Shown piece by piece: positions 5,364 through 5,584 of a DNA stretch of 5,584 bases; within the stretch, counting starts at the first letter, position 1, and each line of letters starts with the position of its first letter. A program made the position numbers and the translations under genes. The notes under the pieces were generated by a model. It ran no database searches. It had not been told where the DNA came from and worked only from the letters and a program-made list of their open reading frames with translations. Source of the stretch: Planctomycetes bacterium RBG_16_43_13 (GTDB lineage: Bacteria; Planctomycetota; MHYJ01). The DNA lies in the NCBI GenBank assembly GCA_001828445.1, contig MHYJ01000020.1:1-5584 (forward strand), read 5' to 3'.

Positions 5364-5584
5364 ATGGAGGTGGATTTACACGAACCAATAAAGCAGTCGC
5401 TCTCAAAGGCAAAGGAATACTATCAACACAAGGAATATTCTAAAGCCGCAGGCGCCTATGAGAAAGCCGCCGACCTGATGTCAATCTACGCCGAGCAGGC
5501 AATAGGGAGAGAAGCGGAACTCCGCCGCAAAAAGAAGGCAATCGAATATAGAGAGACCGCCCGCAAACTCCGCGCAGGTGAGTT
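5364..5584 (+). CDS. MIT-domain protein, probable Vps4/CdvC-type AAA ATPase (3' end cut by window edge)
   Basis: Only the first 73 residues are in the window. They read as one MIT domain, a three-helix bundle: helix 1 about 7-21 (EPIKQSLSKAKEYYQ), helix 2 about 24-46 with YSKAAGAYEKAADLM (25-39), helix 3 about 50-70 with KKKAIEYRETARKL (56-69). The A-x(3)-Y-x(4)-Y-xx-A-xxx-Y-xx-A spacing and the closing K-A-x-EY-R-x-x-A-x-x-L match the N-terminal domain of Vps4 and of archaeal CdvC, where it grips the C-termini of ESCRT-III subunits before the AAA domain unfolds them. The immediate upstream neighbours are three ESCRT-III-like genes, which strengthens the call. No Walker motif is visible because the window ends. 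The alternative is a TPR-like repeat, which shares the helix 1-2 pattern but not the third helix. The ATG at 5364 is one base after the previous stop. Confidence 0.85.
   Translation, partial: MEVDLHEPIKQSLSKAKEYYQHKEYSKAAGAYEKAADLMSIYAEQAIGREAELRRKKKAIEYRETARKLRAGE

Larger units (their letters stand above)
955..5584 (+). other. Probable six-gene ESCRT-type operon
   Basis: Six same-strand genes are separated by 11, 11, 8, 22 and 1 bases, with no convincing internal terminator. The order is SPFH-propeller, unknown with winged helix, three ESCRT-III-like subunits, MIT protein. Tight packing and a stop codon that overlaps a ribosome-binding site indicate co-expression. The operon continues past the right edge. 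Confidence 0.75.

Noticed and set aside
4972..5412. A 146-codon minus-strand open frame across paralogue B and the MIT start
   Set aside because: It is a shadow of two well-supported genes with good ribosome-binding sites and family-like motifs.
1..5584. CRISPR arrays, tRNA or rRNA genes, insertion sequences
   Set aside because: No spaced direct repeats, tRNA-like cloverleaf sequence, transposase motif or terminal inverted repeats were found on reading, and almost all of the window is accounted for by genes.

Overview
The window looks archaeal. Isoleucine ATA and arginine AGA/AGG codons are heavily used, Shine-Dalgarno sites are strong, TATA-like boxes sit upstream of the first genes, and the gene content points to an archaeal membrane-remodelling operon. 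The species cannot be named from the sequence; an anaerobic euryarchaeal-type lineage is a guess.

Layout: the left end (1-807) holds most of a thioredoxin reductase gene on the minus strand, cut by the window edge. A 147-base divergent intergenic region (808-954) carries candidate promoters for both directions. From 955 to the right edge, six genes run head to tail on the plus strand with gaps of 1 to 22 bases, so they are probably one operon. They are: (1) a 560-residue protein with an SPFH/band-7-like N-terminal half and a C-terminal WD40-type beta-propeller; (2) a 279-residue protein of unknown function that ends in a winged-helix-like segment; (3) a 214-residue charged helical protein with ESCRT-III (Snf7/CHMP/CdvB)-like charge layout; (4, 5) two tandem paralogues of 194 and 200 residues that share motifs with each other and have the same helical plan; (6) the first 73 residues of a protein that read as an MIT domain, the N-terminal domain of Vps4/CdvC-type AAA ATPases.

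Working model (inference): the three helical proteins are ESCRT-III-like filament subunits. The MIT protein, whose ATPase part would lie beyond the window, would disassemble them. The SPFH-propeller protein and the 279-residue protein would be membrane-scaffold or adaptor partners. No CdvA-like gene is visible, and the arrangement differs from the classical cdvABC cluster of Sulfolobus, so this may be a poorly described ESCRT-type system. The thioredoxin reductase is divergently transcribed and probably unrelated, but it lacks the usual NADPH-binding motifs and may use another electron donor.
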